From the NCBI GenBank assembly GCA_027422505.1, contig JAPQWV010000018.1, positions 13,658,001 through 13,722,000 of the forward strand: DNA of 64,000 bases, read 5' to 3'. This document shows positions 40,311 through 52,129 of this stretch, piece after piece (within the stretch, counting starts at the first letter, position 1; every line of letters starts with the position of its first letter). A model generated the notes under the pieces. It made no database searches and had not been told where the DNA came from. It was given only the letters and a program-made list of their open reading frames with translations. Made by a program: the position numbers and the translations under genes. Source of the DNA: Craterostigma plantagineum (taxonomy: Eukaryota > Streptophyta > Magnoliopsida > Lamiales > Linderniaceae).

Positions 40311-40808
40311 CTTCTGGAATATCTTCTATTTTTATTCCATATGACTACGTTCTTATACTGTAAATCAGATACCTGTCATATGCGATTGATCCAAATGCGA
40401 TTGATCCAAATGAGACCGTTCAATTCCTTACTAAACAATCCAATTTTGCTAAATATCAGTATAACCATTCCATATCTAGTATCACGTTGAAGTCTATTAA
40501 GGAGTCGAGGCTTTTATTACTATCATCAAATATAGCTGGGCATAATATATTTTCTTAACGGAGTATTCCTCTCTGGAAATCTTGCATGACAAAACATTCT
40601 ATCTATCTACATAAATGCTGAAAACTTCAAGCAAATGATAGTGAGCATTTAAACACATCTCATGCATTATTTAACATATGTAGTCTCTCTCTCTCTCTCC
40701 AACATATATCGTTCATAAACTAGTTTAACAGACAAAAACATATCATAGATCCTTCACAGAAGTGCAAAACCCCTAACATTAGGAAAACCTTCAAAGCCCT
40801 AAGAAGAT

Positions 40809-41129
40809 ATGCCAAGAAAAGTATTCCCATTTTGCAGCAAGAAAAGACAGTTCTATCCTTCTTCTGTAGTGTTGATATTGCTCGTGTCGATACTATTCCA
40901 CACCTACATCTCAAGCAATGGCAAGGCAGTGGCAATTAGGTCATTTACACTGAAAGTAGTGGAAAAAGTGAATCAAACTGAAATATTCAGAGAGTATTTC
41001 AAGAGCAGATTACTTTCCCATCTCAGCAGTGCTACGAAAGCCGTCGATGGCAATGGCGATAATGGCTATGGTACTTTTCTTGATGATAAGAGGAGGATAT
41101 CAAGCTGCCCAGATCGTTTACATAATTAA
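40809..41129 (+). CDS. CLE43: CLE-family signalling peptide precursor (CLE43-like)
   Basis: A single-exon frame of 106 residues. After a short basic start, residues about 17-36 (SSVVLILLVSILFHTYISSN) form a signal peptide or anchor. A variable region follows. The last twelve residues, RRISSCPDRLHN (95-106), fit the CLE dodecapeptide R-x-V-P-S-G-P-N-P-L-H-N, and best a CLE43-type variant as I recall it. The motif at the extreme C-terminus, preceded by basic residues, is the normal layout. Such peptides are secreted, trimmed and sensed by leucine-rich repeat receptor kinases. Odd points: Ser replaces Pro at motif position 4, and Cys occupies position 6. A CT-rich leader lies at 40684-40701. Functionality is unproven. 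Confidence 0.7.
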   Translation: MPRKVFPFCSKKRQFYPSSVVLILLVSILFHTYISSNGKAVAIRSFTLKVVEKVNQTEIFREYFKSRLLSHLSSATKAVDGNGDNGYGTFLDDKRRISSCPDRLHN

Positions 41130-41342
41130 TATAGTTCCTTTATTAATTTATTTATTTATTTTGCGTTGTTTGTGCTTTGCGTATTCGTCTTAACTAACGA
41201 AAGTTTTTTTCTATACTAGAGGCTTGCGGTAATTCAAGAAATAATTAAATAAATATCCGTATATTTTAATGAGAATGGTGGTATATTTATTGTAAAGTTA
41301 AGAAATAGGTTGAGAAAGTTAGATATGATTATTCTATTTCTT

Positions 41343-41861
41343 GGGGAAACGATATTTTAAGTCCTCAATATTTGAGGCATGGGCATTTCTGTTCCCTATA
41401 TTGAGGTGTCACTTTTAGTCCCAAATGTTATCGATTTTGGACGGTTTGATTCATCGATTAATTTAATTGCTAATAGATGAAATTTAACACGTGAGAGTCC
41501 AGGATCTCCTTTACTCGACGTAAAACCTCATAACACATCTTCTTGTTCAATTTAAACGCACATGAACATCATTATGCATCACATTTAGGAAATGATCGAC
41601 GATGGTGAGTTAAGTGTGATATGTAATGATGCTCACCTGCGTTTTAATTGAAGAAGAAGAAGAGTTATTAGGTGTTAAGTCAAGTTAAGGAGATCACATG
41701 CTATCGTGTGTTAAATTCCATCTAAATTAGTGATTACGTTAATCGCATGACCAAAATCGCCCAAAATCGGTAAGATTAAGGACTAAAAGTGGACCCTCAA
41801 AACATGTGGGACCGTAACGCTCATGTCCCAAACATCGGGGACTAAAAATGTCGTTATCTCC
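41343..41861. mobile_element. MULE-like MITE with about 110-bp inverted repeats
   Basis: 519 bp. The left end (GGGGAAACGATATTTTAAGTCC) and the inverted right end (GGAGATAACGACATTTTTAGTC) remain similar for about 110 bases, including CCACTTTTAGTCC-like and ATCGATTTTGG-like blocks. Flanking TATTTCTT occurs at 41335-41342 and 41862-41869. It is 8 or 9 bases depending on where the end is set. There is no coding capacity. Confidence 0.75.
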
Positions 41862-41869
41862 TATTTCTT

Positions 41870-42940
41870 CAACGAATTAAACATTTGCCAATTATGCTCG
41901 CATATAGTCGTTAGATTGAGATTCTCAAAGTCTTTGGTTGGAGAAAAGATCTCAACTTCTAATCTCTCTTACTATTAAATACTCCGAGTTATTCTCACAA
42001 TGGTTCTGTCCTAATATGACTTATTGGGTTGGGGTCGTTTGCAGTTTCTTGATTTACTCAAAAGAAATATTAATTTTCCAATTCCATTAATCTACTTTGT
42101 TGCTAATTTCTATTCTTGTTTTATCGAAAAGAAAAAGTAATATTCAATTTCAACTACATATTCCTACTAATTTCCTTCCATATGTCTAGTAGGCGGAATT
42201 TGTGCGTGAAAAGAAAAAGGGAACAATATAAAAATGCGTTTGGATTCGTGTATTTGAACAGAATAAGGTGATTTGAAATTATGAAGTTCAAAATCTTAAT
42301 TTCAAATTCAAATCCACTATTTGTCAAGCGTGAGGATTTCGAAATTTCAAAATGAAGATCGAGTTCAAGAAGCTCATCGAACTGGACATTCTAATTTTTC
42401 TTAAAAATTATAAAGTACAAAATAATAATTTCGCGAGCTTTCGAGCACCCACGAGTTAGCTCGTCAAGCTCGAGCAGGTTATTTCGCGAGCTCGTAACTA
42501 GCTCGAGTCGGCTCATCGAGCTCGTGAGTCAGCTTGACTCATTATTCACATTCGAGTTATTATTACTAATTTTATTATTTTCTATTATATTATTATTTAT
42601 TATTTTTGATTTTTATTTTTATTATTTATATATAATTATTTACGAAAACTTATTAAGGGCTCAGCATTTCACATTCAACAAATAATAAACGTTTAGATTT
42701 GACCATGGGTTTGGACAAAATCGAAATCCAAATCCACCCGACTGCCAAAATATTTGGGAGAAATTCGAATTTCAAATCGAAATATGAAATAATGGAGCAT
42801 AAGTGCATAGTCAAGCAATGATACGTTATGCTTCGAGAGTCGTATCATTACACCTTCATTGTCTTTTCAAATTGAACTAGTTATACCAATACAAACAAAG
42901 TGTAACATCAACATTTTGATTGAAAAATCAATTACGATTC
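41870..42940. other. Intergenic DNA with a GCTCGAG-rich relic
   Basis: Mostly AT-rich. Positions 42430-42540 hold repeated GAGCTCG/CGAGCTC words, like the subterminal part of a decayed hAT-type MITE. No gene is seen. Confidence 0.4.
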
Positions 42941-42989
42941 AAAACTCAAATATTCACTGATCGTATAAATTAAGAACAAGTGATTTTTC

Positions 42990-43230
42990 CCTTTACTAAA
43001 CTTTCAGACACGGCTTGCTTCTGGAACTACGTGTCATAACTGGCTTGTTTATTAAAGACCGTCGCGCCTAATGGCTGCGTCGTCGCTGTTAATGTATGCG
43101 ACGACGCCACAACGCCCACTAACGAGATCGATGTGACGGCTCATTACGCGTTGTCTGCGCGCCCATTAGCCGCGACGCTGCTACCATTAACCGTGACGTC
43201 GTGTTTAATAAGCTCGAGGAGTTCCGTTAT
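42990..43230. repeat. CGTCGCG/TAATG-rich subterminal region of MULE-B
   Basis: Mixed-orientation copies of GCGACG or CGTCGC next to TAATG or CATTA recur about eight times. The same type of word is found in the terminal repeats of the MITE at 36156-37042 and near 46800-46950. Confidence 0.5.
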
Positions 43231-43282
43231 TTAAACGCTCGATCTTAGCGTTATATTTCATGAAACTTTGTAGATATTTGAT

Positions 43283-45210
43283 ATGGCAACCAGAAAAATT
43301 TAAATAGTTGTCTATTTTGGCGGTGAAACGTACACAAATCAAACACCATTCGATATATTCTTCAATCCATCAGTTATCCACGAATTTGTCGCGAAACCAA
43401 TTTCGATCAGTTTCTTAGTATGCCATACGACATGACTTCCGTCGACATCACTTCTTTCTCTTTAATCGTTCTGGTGAAGAACGAATGTTATCAACACTCT
43501 CGACTGTATCAGAAGCTCCTACGAATGCCGAAGATGCTGACTCGCATACTTCTTGGATTCGGATGTCGAACTTGATTATTGAGGTCTTTGTTGAGGCAAA
43601 TGAGAATGTTCAGTTCGATCGCAACGTAGATGCTCCTGACAATTACACGAATCCCGCGCCGACTTATTCGTTTCCTAACATACCATCAGTTACTGAAGTG
43701 TTGACAAATATTTCGTTCGACGCCCCTCACGAAGCTATACCTTCGAGTAGCCGTTGTGGTCCTACTAGTTCAACGGTAGTGCAGCCTGAGATCGTTCATG
43801 ACGTCGTGCAAGATAGTGAAGTCAGCGAGTCGGAAGCTGATGACGAGGGTGGTGCACTAGACGATCTTCCAAATCCCGTAGAAGACGATGCTGATAATAA
43901 CGATGGACAACTACTGATATGCCTATAGAACCAGAAGAGGCTCGAGCATTGTACCAGACACTGCTGTTTAATACCACTTATCAAATGGTTCCCCCAGAAA
44001 TTGACGAAACCGGTGGGGATTTTTACGATAGGGACGATCCCACATATGACTTTTAATAGCAAAGATCATTTGAAATGTGCTGTTAACGATTACCATTTGA
44101 GGGTTGTTAGACGTGAGTACCACGTTATCGAAAGTAATAGAATGGCATGGAGCGTGAGATGCAATCACAACAACGACTGTAATTGAAGATTGTGAGTATC
44201 CATCAAACGAGTTCTTTTGGAAGATACGATACTGAGGACCTCATATATGCCACATGCACGAGTTGGCTAGCACGCATCGCAAAGTTTTGCGAAATGAGAT
44301 TGCGAGAATATTAGTCAAAATAGTGAAGAAGGACCGAACCCTCAGTATTTACCAAAAAATGTGCAGCAGCTCGTAAAGGATACTTTTGGGTATGACATCT
44401 CATACATTCAAACATGACATGAACTCAAAAGAGAAAAAGAAAACGTGTATGGTACTTAGAAACTTCAATCCAAAAGCTTCTTATATTCATGAAAGCGTTG
44501 CAACGTTACAACACCGGAACGGTCATGAAGTGGTGGCATCTTCAAAATATGTTGAGAGTAATAAAATTTGGGTATGTTGTTTGGGCATTCAAACCTTGCA
44601 TTGACGGCTTCAAGCATTATCGTAAAGTGGTTTGTGTTGACGGTACGCACTTATATTCGAAGTACAAGAATAAAATGTTGATTGCATGTGCACTCGATGC
44701 AAATCAGAAAGTTTTTCCACTTGCTTTTACCATGGTTACAACCGAAAGCACACATTCTTGGAGGTGGTTCTTAAACTTACTTAATATTCATGTATTGAGC
44801 ATCAAGCGCTATGCCTAATTTTGGATCGCCATCCAGGTATTTACTAAAAGTAGCTCAAGTGGTTTGTTTTTATTTTTCTTTTTACTAAAACTAGTTTTTG
44901 TCACTTACGAACTATAATGCAGGTTTACTTTCCGCAATAGAAGAGCTCGAAGCTTATAGATTACCGAATGGAGTGCACCGTTATTGTCTACGTCACTTCG
45001 TATCAAATTTTAACTAGGAGTTCAAAGACAATGATCTACAAAAATTATGCCACGGAGCAGGGATGGTGCATATGGTGGAAACGTTTGAACGGGTTTGAAC
45101 GGATCACGGCGCGTATTAAGTGTCTGCGCGAAGAAGCCTACGAATGGAGATATATAACGACGGGTGATGGGCCGGTACCATGAAAAATAATATGGAGTGA
45201 ACTGAACCGC
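43283..45210 (+). pseudogene. MURA-type transposase of MULE-B (broken)
   Basis: The start near 43283 reads IVVYFGGETYTNQTPFDI. An acidic spacer follows (43485-43928). A Mutator-type DNA-binding region follows (FNSKDHLKCAVNDYHLRVVR and MAWSVRCNHNNDC, about 44050-44190). The DDE core is at 44489-44818 (VCVDGTHLYSKYKNKMLIAC and FPLAFTMVTTESTHSWRWFL). After a likely intron (about 44835-44923) comes HRYCLRHFVSNF, the Cys-His part. Frame changes and stops near 43930, 44190, 44390, 44815 and 45000 show that it is dead. It converges on the minus-strand mobile domain gene. Confidence 0.8.
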
Positions 45211-45238
45211 CAGCTATCTCCATCGCATCGACGATCCT

Positions 45239-46340
45239 CTAGTACCGAGACAGCCACATGGCTTCATAGTATCGATGAAGATCAACACTAAGACATTTCG
45301 GGACTTGCGGGACGGACTGAATCATCGAGAATTGTTGGAGCATGCGATCGGGATAGTGCAACTCAACGATGTTATAGAAAATGAGTGGATATGATGAACG
45401 ACAGCATTGTGATCGACATTCGACTCTTAATGCCATAATCTTTGGTGCCTGATCATCGTACGGAGTCCAAACGAACTGCTCCATCGACATTCTATCGAGC
45501 GACTCTCGAATAGCACGCAAATTCGAATTCGCCGATGTCGTATGATTCAACAGCGCATTCCACCTTAAATAAAACAAAAAGATTAAAAATATAAGTATAA
45601 AAATCATGAATACGTAATATTAAATCAACATCATTTTAATACCTCGTAGCATGTGGCGGAATGGGCAACTCAATTCCATCGGTAAAGGTGGCGAACATGG
45701 GCACTCGAGGACGGATAATGATGGAATGCATCGGTAATAGCCGTGTCCACGCCCATACCTATACGATATTTAAATAAATAAATGGGTATGTTTACGCCTC
45801 AAAAGAATTCAGTTAGACAAAAGAACGCACCTGAGCAACCGCAGTCCACCAATGTTCATCTTCTGACGCTGGCACAAGGTACATAACTATCTGTATAGAA
45901 CACCGACGTCCTCCAGGTAATCGATCCACTATTCTTGCGTTTTACTTGGGATTACTCCACTGACCAAAGTTCCATCGGTGGGGAGCCCCACAGAACACCG
46001 ACGTCCTTCTGTGTAACGATCGCCTCACCCACAAGTAAGTGGAACATGTGCATCACCTTCCTCCACCTCTCTACAAGAGCCGTAATCAAGTGTGGATCTA
46101 TCTTCTGAGATCCACAACTACAAACGTCGTAAAACGACATCGTATCTAACTTCTCTAGAATACGACCGTGCAACCGCACAGATCGTGAAAGCTTAATCCA
46201 CACAACACAAACCCCCAATGGTGAAAGGAATGTCTAGGGCACTATCCAAATTGGATAGTACATCGTTACAACGATGACTATCCTGGAATAGCAACAGCGA
46301 TCGGTCGATCGGACCATATATTCGTTCGTATCCATCCTAT
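45239..46340 (-). pseudogene. Plant mobile domain gene of MULE-B (broken)
   Basis: Read from 46340 down: a GPIDRSLLLFQDSHR start, then LDTMSFYDV, ITALVERWRKVMHMFHLLVG and EAIVTQKDVGVLWG. After a gap comes AWTRLLPMHSIIIRPRVPMF and FTDGIELPIPPHATR (about 45765-45640). Next is RWNALLNHTTSANSNLRAIR, then FYNIVELHYPDRMLQQFSMI and RYYEAMWLSRY to 45239. This is the usual order of the plant mobile domain. Frameshifts and stops interrupt it near 46200, 45950 and 45640; some gaps may be introns. It belongs to the same domain class as the gene in MULE-A but is strongly diverged from it. Confidence 0.75.
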
Positions 46341-47149
46341 ATTACAGTTTACCAGTCAATATCGCCACAAGTAACAACAAACACAATATCAACACATAAA
46401 TTGAATCACGTATCGAAAAATCGAATCAATCAAGGTTTCAAAATTGGGGAAATTCCTAACTCGAATCAAATATCCATCATTGACGTGTTATATCAACTAA
46501 TAAGCAACTCACGATATTTATAGCACATATTATACCATAAACACAAACTTAAACTCACGAATTTGACCAAATTCAAAGAAAATATTCAAATCAAAATTTT
46601 AACAAATTAGGTACTGATACGAACCTTAATCGAAAATGACGAGGAAGAAGGCCGCCCGAGAGTCACCGTTGCCGTGGAGCTTCGTCGTCGCCCAGTTCTC
46701 CGGTCGCTGTAGCGGGGTGGGAGAAAGAAGAAGTGCGGGAAACGAGGAGGAAGAAGTCAAGAAGAGGAGGCGCACTGGTTTGTTAAACCCGTCGTCGCAT
46801 CCATTAGACACGAATGACAGTCTATTGGGCCAATATTTGGGCCCAACGTTTTTTATTTTTTGTAAAAAGGCCCGTCAACGTTTTCTTTCTTTTTGTAGAA
46901 AGGCCTGTCGCGTCTATAAGGCACGGCTCTGCATTTATTAAACGCGGCGACTCATTACACACGATATGCTCGATTTTGTTAATTTTTGAGAAATCACTCT
47001 ATTTGATTAATAGTGAATTTAAAACCCATTATTTTAATATTCGAAGCAATCTTTGTCTCGTAAAAAGATGAGATTTTTACACCTTAAGTTCATAACCTAG
47101 CCACTGTCTCTATCATATGCATCTTTCAATTTACAAATATTTTATAGAC

Positions 47150-47154
47150 ATATT
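47150..47154 (+). repeat. TSD of element 3, left copy (ATATT)
   Basis: Matches 57441-57445 exactly, on the far side of the right LTR. Confidence 0.9.
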
Positions 47155-48819
47155 TGAAGTAAAATATGTGCCTAAGAGGGGGGGGGGGGGGTGAATTAGG
47201 CAATTAAAAACTTTTTGCTTCTTTTATCCAATGTGTCTTTTAAAAGAGACCAACAGAATTAAGATGTTATGATGATTATTCCCTTAACTGTTGGTCGCGT
47301 GAATCTTCGTGAGTGCAAGTGAACAGAAAAGTAAATAACACCTGGATTTATAGAGGTTATATCCCCAAGTGGGGTTTAGTCCTCTCCTTGAGGTTTGCTC
47401 CTCAAGAGTTTGATCAATTCACTATGTTACCGTAGCTGGTTGCAGACGTGACCGATCGCCCTTACACAACCAAGACCAAGATGAACACTAGTCCGCAGCT
47501 AGGGTGCCTAACGCCGAGTTTCGTTCCACGTCGTTTCCTGAGAATCCCTATTTTCCGACTGGAAACAGCTCGCTCCCGAAGGTCAGCTGGATCTCAAATC
47601 CTCCCTCACGAAAGGCACGCTTCACTCTTGTCTCCTTGTGAGGCTCACTCACACTCAGATTGGGATGGTAGTTTTTCTAGCTTAAGGTGCACTCAACAAT
47701 CGCAAAATGAAAGCACAAAGGCACAAAACAGAGAGTAAAAATTCGCAAATCAAACGCTCTTATTCAAATCTCTGTTCTTGCTATCTCGTGTATGTTCGTT
47801 CGATCATTCGTTGTTTGCACCCGATGTTGAAGTGTTGACTTATATAACCCTGTTAGTATCACACACTTCATATGGAATGTCAATCGCAATCACCAGTTCA
47901 GCACATCATTCCATTATCATGCCAAATTAAGCTCTAAGCATTACAACAGTCATATTCATTAATTTGCATGAAATCTTACTCTAAATACCTTTTCCTTACC
48001 ATATAGGCAGATCTTATCCATATTAGCACTGTGGTACTTACGAAGATACCATAAATGGTTCCACTCAGCATCTTATCAATTATGCAGCACATAAGTCACG
48101 AATTTCCATACAAATAAATACCATGTTCGCACAGGGAAAGAATTCGTTTGACTTTAACATTTTAGATGCAATTGCTAATGATATTTGCATGATTTCTTCC
48201 TAAAGATAGACATGTTCCAGTGGATGACGTGTTTTCCATGTATAGCATATATCCTTTCCATGTATAGCACAGGTGCAATAACTTAAACAGATAAGCACGA
48301 ATTAAATGCATCCGTAACATATAATTCCTATTTCAGCATATCTTAAAAACGGATAACATTCATGCAATTATATCCTTAGTATATAATATCCATAATTAGC
48401 ACATTCAAGGATATAGAATGTCTCATTCCAGACAGATTCCAGCAGTAATATCATTACCATGTATATCATATTTACCCTTTATCAAATTAATGCATAATCC
48501 TTACTCTAATTTGCATAGCACAGCACATCAAGCATTAATCACGTTATTTTCCAAAAAAAGATCAAAGTCACTTATCATTCGATTTACTCATACTTTCCAA
48601 AATTACGTAACAATGATATCATGACGGTGGAATCAATAATCACAGTGGTATCACATAAGTCATGTTTCAATGGAATCACAGTGTCAAGATGCAATTCACT
48701 CAAATATAAGAACATGATACATACATATTTCGAATTGCTAAATTTGTAGTGCCTATCTCATCTTAAGTACATGGAATCATCAAAAACTCAAAGACAGTGT
48801 ACGACAAAAAAGGTGAACA
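47155..48819 (-). mobile_element. 3' LTR of element 3
   Basis: On the plus strand it runs from TGAAGTAAAATATGTG to AGGTGAACA. A run of about 14 G lies near the outer edge (47177-47191), against about 11 in the partner. The region repeats 55780-57440 with scattered substitutions and small indels. Confidence 0.93.
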
Positions 48820-49400
48820 TTCTCCCCCTTTTTGATGATGACATGTTACTAATGTAATGAGCATATTCGAACATGTAGGCATGTAACGTGTGAGCCTAAT
48901 TTAATCATGTACAGAGCATGAAAAGTGTCAAGTTTCACTTAAGATGCGCATGCTCCCCCTATCTAAGTGCAAGTACTTCATGTCGAGATCATCATTGCAG
49001 ATACATGCAAAGTATTACACATAAGTGTTACCAGATTTTCATGATTTGCTCCCGCTGACTATGTGCAGATATGATGTAGCATGATTCCATGATATCACAT
49101 AAAGGTTCCAGCAGAAACAGCACACATAAGTATCACGACTATTGCACTCCCCCTGACTTAGATATCCAAAAATTCTCAAAGCATAAGTCAGCACACATAA
49201 GGGTTAGTCAAGGAATTAAATAAGAGCAAAATAAACATAGTCATAACCATAATCCTAATAAGGTCTTATCCCAACAGCAGGGATCACACGCAGGTACCTG
49301 TATTATTGCACACTTAGTCCCTTAATTCTCTCCCCCTTCAGCATCAAAAAGGGTGAGGACAAAATCTACTAAGACACTTAGACACTTAGACTCCTACGCA
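48820..49400 (-). other. 3' non-coding region of element 3 with five polypurine tracts
   Basis: On the plus strand TCTCCCCCTTTTTGATG abuts the LTR at 48820: this is the functional tract. Further CTCCCCCT or similar runs lie near 48953, 49042 (weaker), 49147 and 49330. On the element's strand they read AGGGGGAG. The spacers are non-coding. Confidence 0.75.
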
Positions 49401-49401
49401 C

Positions 49402-51086
49402 TTAGACACGAGACGAGAGCACTAGACACGAAAGGAACTGCAGAAGGCAGAAGGATGGAAAGATCAGAGATCGCTCTATATCAGACTCGCTGTCAGACGA
49501 AGCGCGTTTCTTCAGTTTCTTCCCAAGCTTGGACAGCTTGTGAAGGATTTCACTGTTCTGGTGCTTGAGCTTGCCAACCTTCTTGAAGATGGCCGCGATA
49601 TCAGTGCGGATTTCTGTGATCACATCAGCATCTTGATCTTCTTCAGCAGGTTCCTCATCACTCTCAGTCCATTCAACAACCTTGGCCTTGCCCTTACCAA
49701 CGGACTTCTTTTTCAGAGAGCTCATGATTTCCTTCTTATTCTGGGCATTGAACCAACCAGCCTGCTTCTCATAGTAGATCCCCATGCGTTTGAGGGTCTT
49801 GAGGTCGACTGCATGCTGTGCAGTGTTCTCCCAGCTAGGTGGCAGCTGAACTCCTTCGAGTTCGAACAGGTGGGACAGAATCATCCCATAGGGAAGCAGC
49901 TTCTCAGGGCTTTCAAAAGCATAGATCATATACTTCATCAGAGCATAGGCTAGATTGAACTTTCTGTTCTTAGAGATCATGAAGACGGCGAAGGTGCTCA
50001 TAGCATTCATATGGAATGTCCGCCGCTACCAATCTTAGCGCTCCACAGGGTCATGTTCAGAACTTTGTGAAGAATATAGTGATCTATCCCCAGTTTCTTA
50101 AGAGCTACCCCTTCAGCAAACTTAGGTCTCCTATTACTGTTCCACAGGGCTCTAGTGCACTCAGATAGACTGAACTCATCAGACTCACACCACTCACCCA
50201 TACTGAAGTGCCTAATCCTAGTGTTACTCACCCCAAGCATCTCATTAAGCTTCTCACAGTTCCACTCGATTTTCTTACCCAGAACATAGGAGGTTATCAC
50301 AATGTCAGAATCTGTCTCTTCATAGTCTAGGTTGGAATAGAAGAGCTTCACAGCTTCAGGGTAGTCGGTCCTATTGATACTAAGAAATTTCTTCCACCCA
50401 AATCTAACTAACCACGTAAACGCAGTAGAGGAAGGGATCTCATCAAACAGGATTCCACGGCTCCTAGCGATATCACGATTCAGCAGATTCTGGAAGTTAT
50501 CTTCAGCAGTGGAATCTAGAAATTTTACCTCGAAGGGGATCTCATCGGGCTTATTGCCGTCAAAGGTTGCTTTAGAGATATCTGCCTCTGTCTCATCTTC
50601 ACTGGAATGTCCTTCCTTAGAGACTGGAGGTTCCTTAGGTGGGGTGTTCTGCTTAGGTGGACTAGGATTACGAGCAAGAGATGGTTGAGGAGTTGGTTCA
50701 CGAACTGGTGATGGTGCTCGAGAAGGTTCACGAGTAGGGCATGCTGGAGAGGGTTCACGAGCAGGACGTGCTGGAGAGGGTTCACGAGCAGGAGGTGACT
50801 GCGGAGTAGACTCACGAACTTGAGAGGCATGGGGAGTGGTTTCACGAACAGGGGTGTGATCAGGAGAGGGTGAAGGCTTAGGAGAAGGATCTTTGTGAAC
50901 GATTTTGGCTTTCTTGGATGATTTTGAGGACTTTAAGGGTTTCGCTGAGGGCTTATTTTTCGATCGGGTGGTTCTTGAAGGAGGCGATGAAGTGGGGGAT
51001 GGCGATTCCTTTGGTGGTGGTTCTTTTCGCTTCTTCCCAGCATTTGAGCCTGCGTCGACTTGCTTAGATCCGGCCGTTCTCACCAT
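49402..51086 (-). pseudogene. Third ORF of element 3, frameshifted
   Basis: From the ATG at 51086, a Lys/Ser/Pro-rich region with repeated VREPTPQ- or AREPSPA-like peptides covers residues about 1-160. Then comes a folded region: ILFDEIPSSTAFTWLVRFGW, KLFYSNLDYEETDSDIVITS, VLGKKIEWNCEKLNEMLGVS. This matches the 'putative plant transposon protein' type. A frameshift near 50010 moves it into a second frame (FAVFMISKNRKFNLAYALMK, then a coiled-coil tail) that ends at 49402. The domain type resembles element 1's third ORF, but sequence similarity is low. No envelope hallmarks are seen. Confidence 0.75.
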
Positions 51087-51352
51087 TGTTTTAGGGTTTT
51101 CAGAGAGAAGAATGAAGGGTAGAAGATGAAGTAATTGAGAGAGAGAGAGATAGATAGATATAGACGGTTGATGGGATATGATGATTTAAAATTCGAAAGA
51201 ATTCGTGTGAGAGAGGAAAAGATTTTGGCTCTTAATCGAGAACTTATTTTGAAAATAATTGAGGGAATTAGAGACTTTATTTCCTAATTTGAGATTTCCA
51301 CCGAAGGATATCGTCTATATAAGGCTGTGAGATTATAGGCTGAAGGAGGGGA

Positions 51353-52129
51353 TCATCTTTCCTTAATTAGCTCTAAGATTCCTAAATGCTGATGGATATC
51401 ACAGAATCTACTTTCTATGAGAGGTTTAGTAAAGATATCAGCCAATTGATCTGTGGTACCCACGAAATCAATGCTAATATTTCCTTTTCGAACATGATCT
51501 CGAACAAAATGGTGCTTTATTTCTATGTGCTTAGTTCGAGAGTGATGTACGGGATTCTTAGTGATACTAATAGCACTGGTACTATCACAGAGAACAGGGA
51601 TCGCATCATAACTCAGACTGTAATCACTTAGTGTTTGTCTTAACCATAACAGTTGTTGACAACAGTTTCCTAGAGCCATATACTCAGCTTCGGTTGTGGA
51701 CAGGGCGGCCGCATTCTGTTTCTTACTAGACCAAGTTACAAGGGAATTACCAAGTAATTGGCAAGTTCCACTAGTACTTTTCCTATCATCCCTACAACCC
51801 GCATAGTCAGCATCAGAGTACCCTACTAAAGGAAATTCTTCGCTAGTTCCATACCATAAGCCTAAATTCATGGTTCCCTTAAGGTATCTAAGTATACGTT
51901 TAACAGCAGTCAAGTGAGATTCCTTAGTGTTCGATTGATATCTAGAGCACATACCAACAGCAAACATGATATCTGGCCTACTTGCAGTTAGATAAAGTAG
52001 ACTACCTATAATGGCACGATACTTAGTTTGATCTACTTGTGTACTTGATTCGTCACTGCCAATCTTAGCTGTTTGGTGCATAGGAGTGGGCAGTACCTTG
52101 GAATCAGCCATTCCGAACTTTTGTAACAA
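51353..52129 (-). pseudogene. pol: RT end and RNase H of element 3
   Basis: 258 codons: FGMADSKVLPTPM, then [67 protein letters not shown] and LADIFTKPL. This is the C-terminal part of copia polyprotein and is open to its natural stop. It is separated from the upstream parts by the internal deletion in reverse transcriptase. Confidence 0.85.

Larger units (their letters stand above)
42950..47055. mobile_element. MULE-B: degraded MULE with transposase and plant mobile domain gene
   Basis: The right end (about 46915-47055), read inverted, gives ATTAAAATAATGGGTTTTAAATTC-like sequence. This resembles the MITE at 36156, next to CGCGACG words. The left end near 42940-43060 is less clear, and no duplication was found, so the borders are approximate. 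Inside, a MURA-type transposase (plus strand) and a plant mobile domain gene (minus strand) converge and meet at about 45210-45240. Both are broken by stops and frameshifts. Confidence 0.65.

Noticed and set aside
46636..46941. 101-codon basic frame near the right end of MULE-B
   Set aside because: It overlaps the terminal region, has no recognised domain and crosses subterminal repeats. It could be a captured scrap but this cannot be supported.
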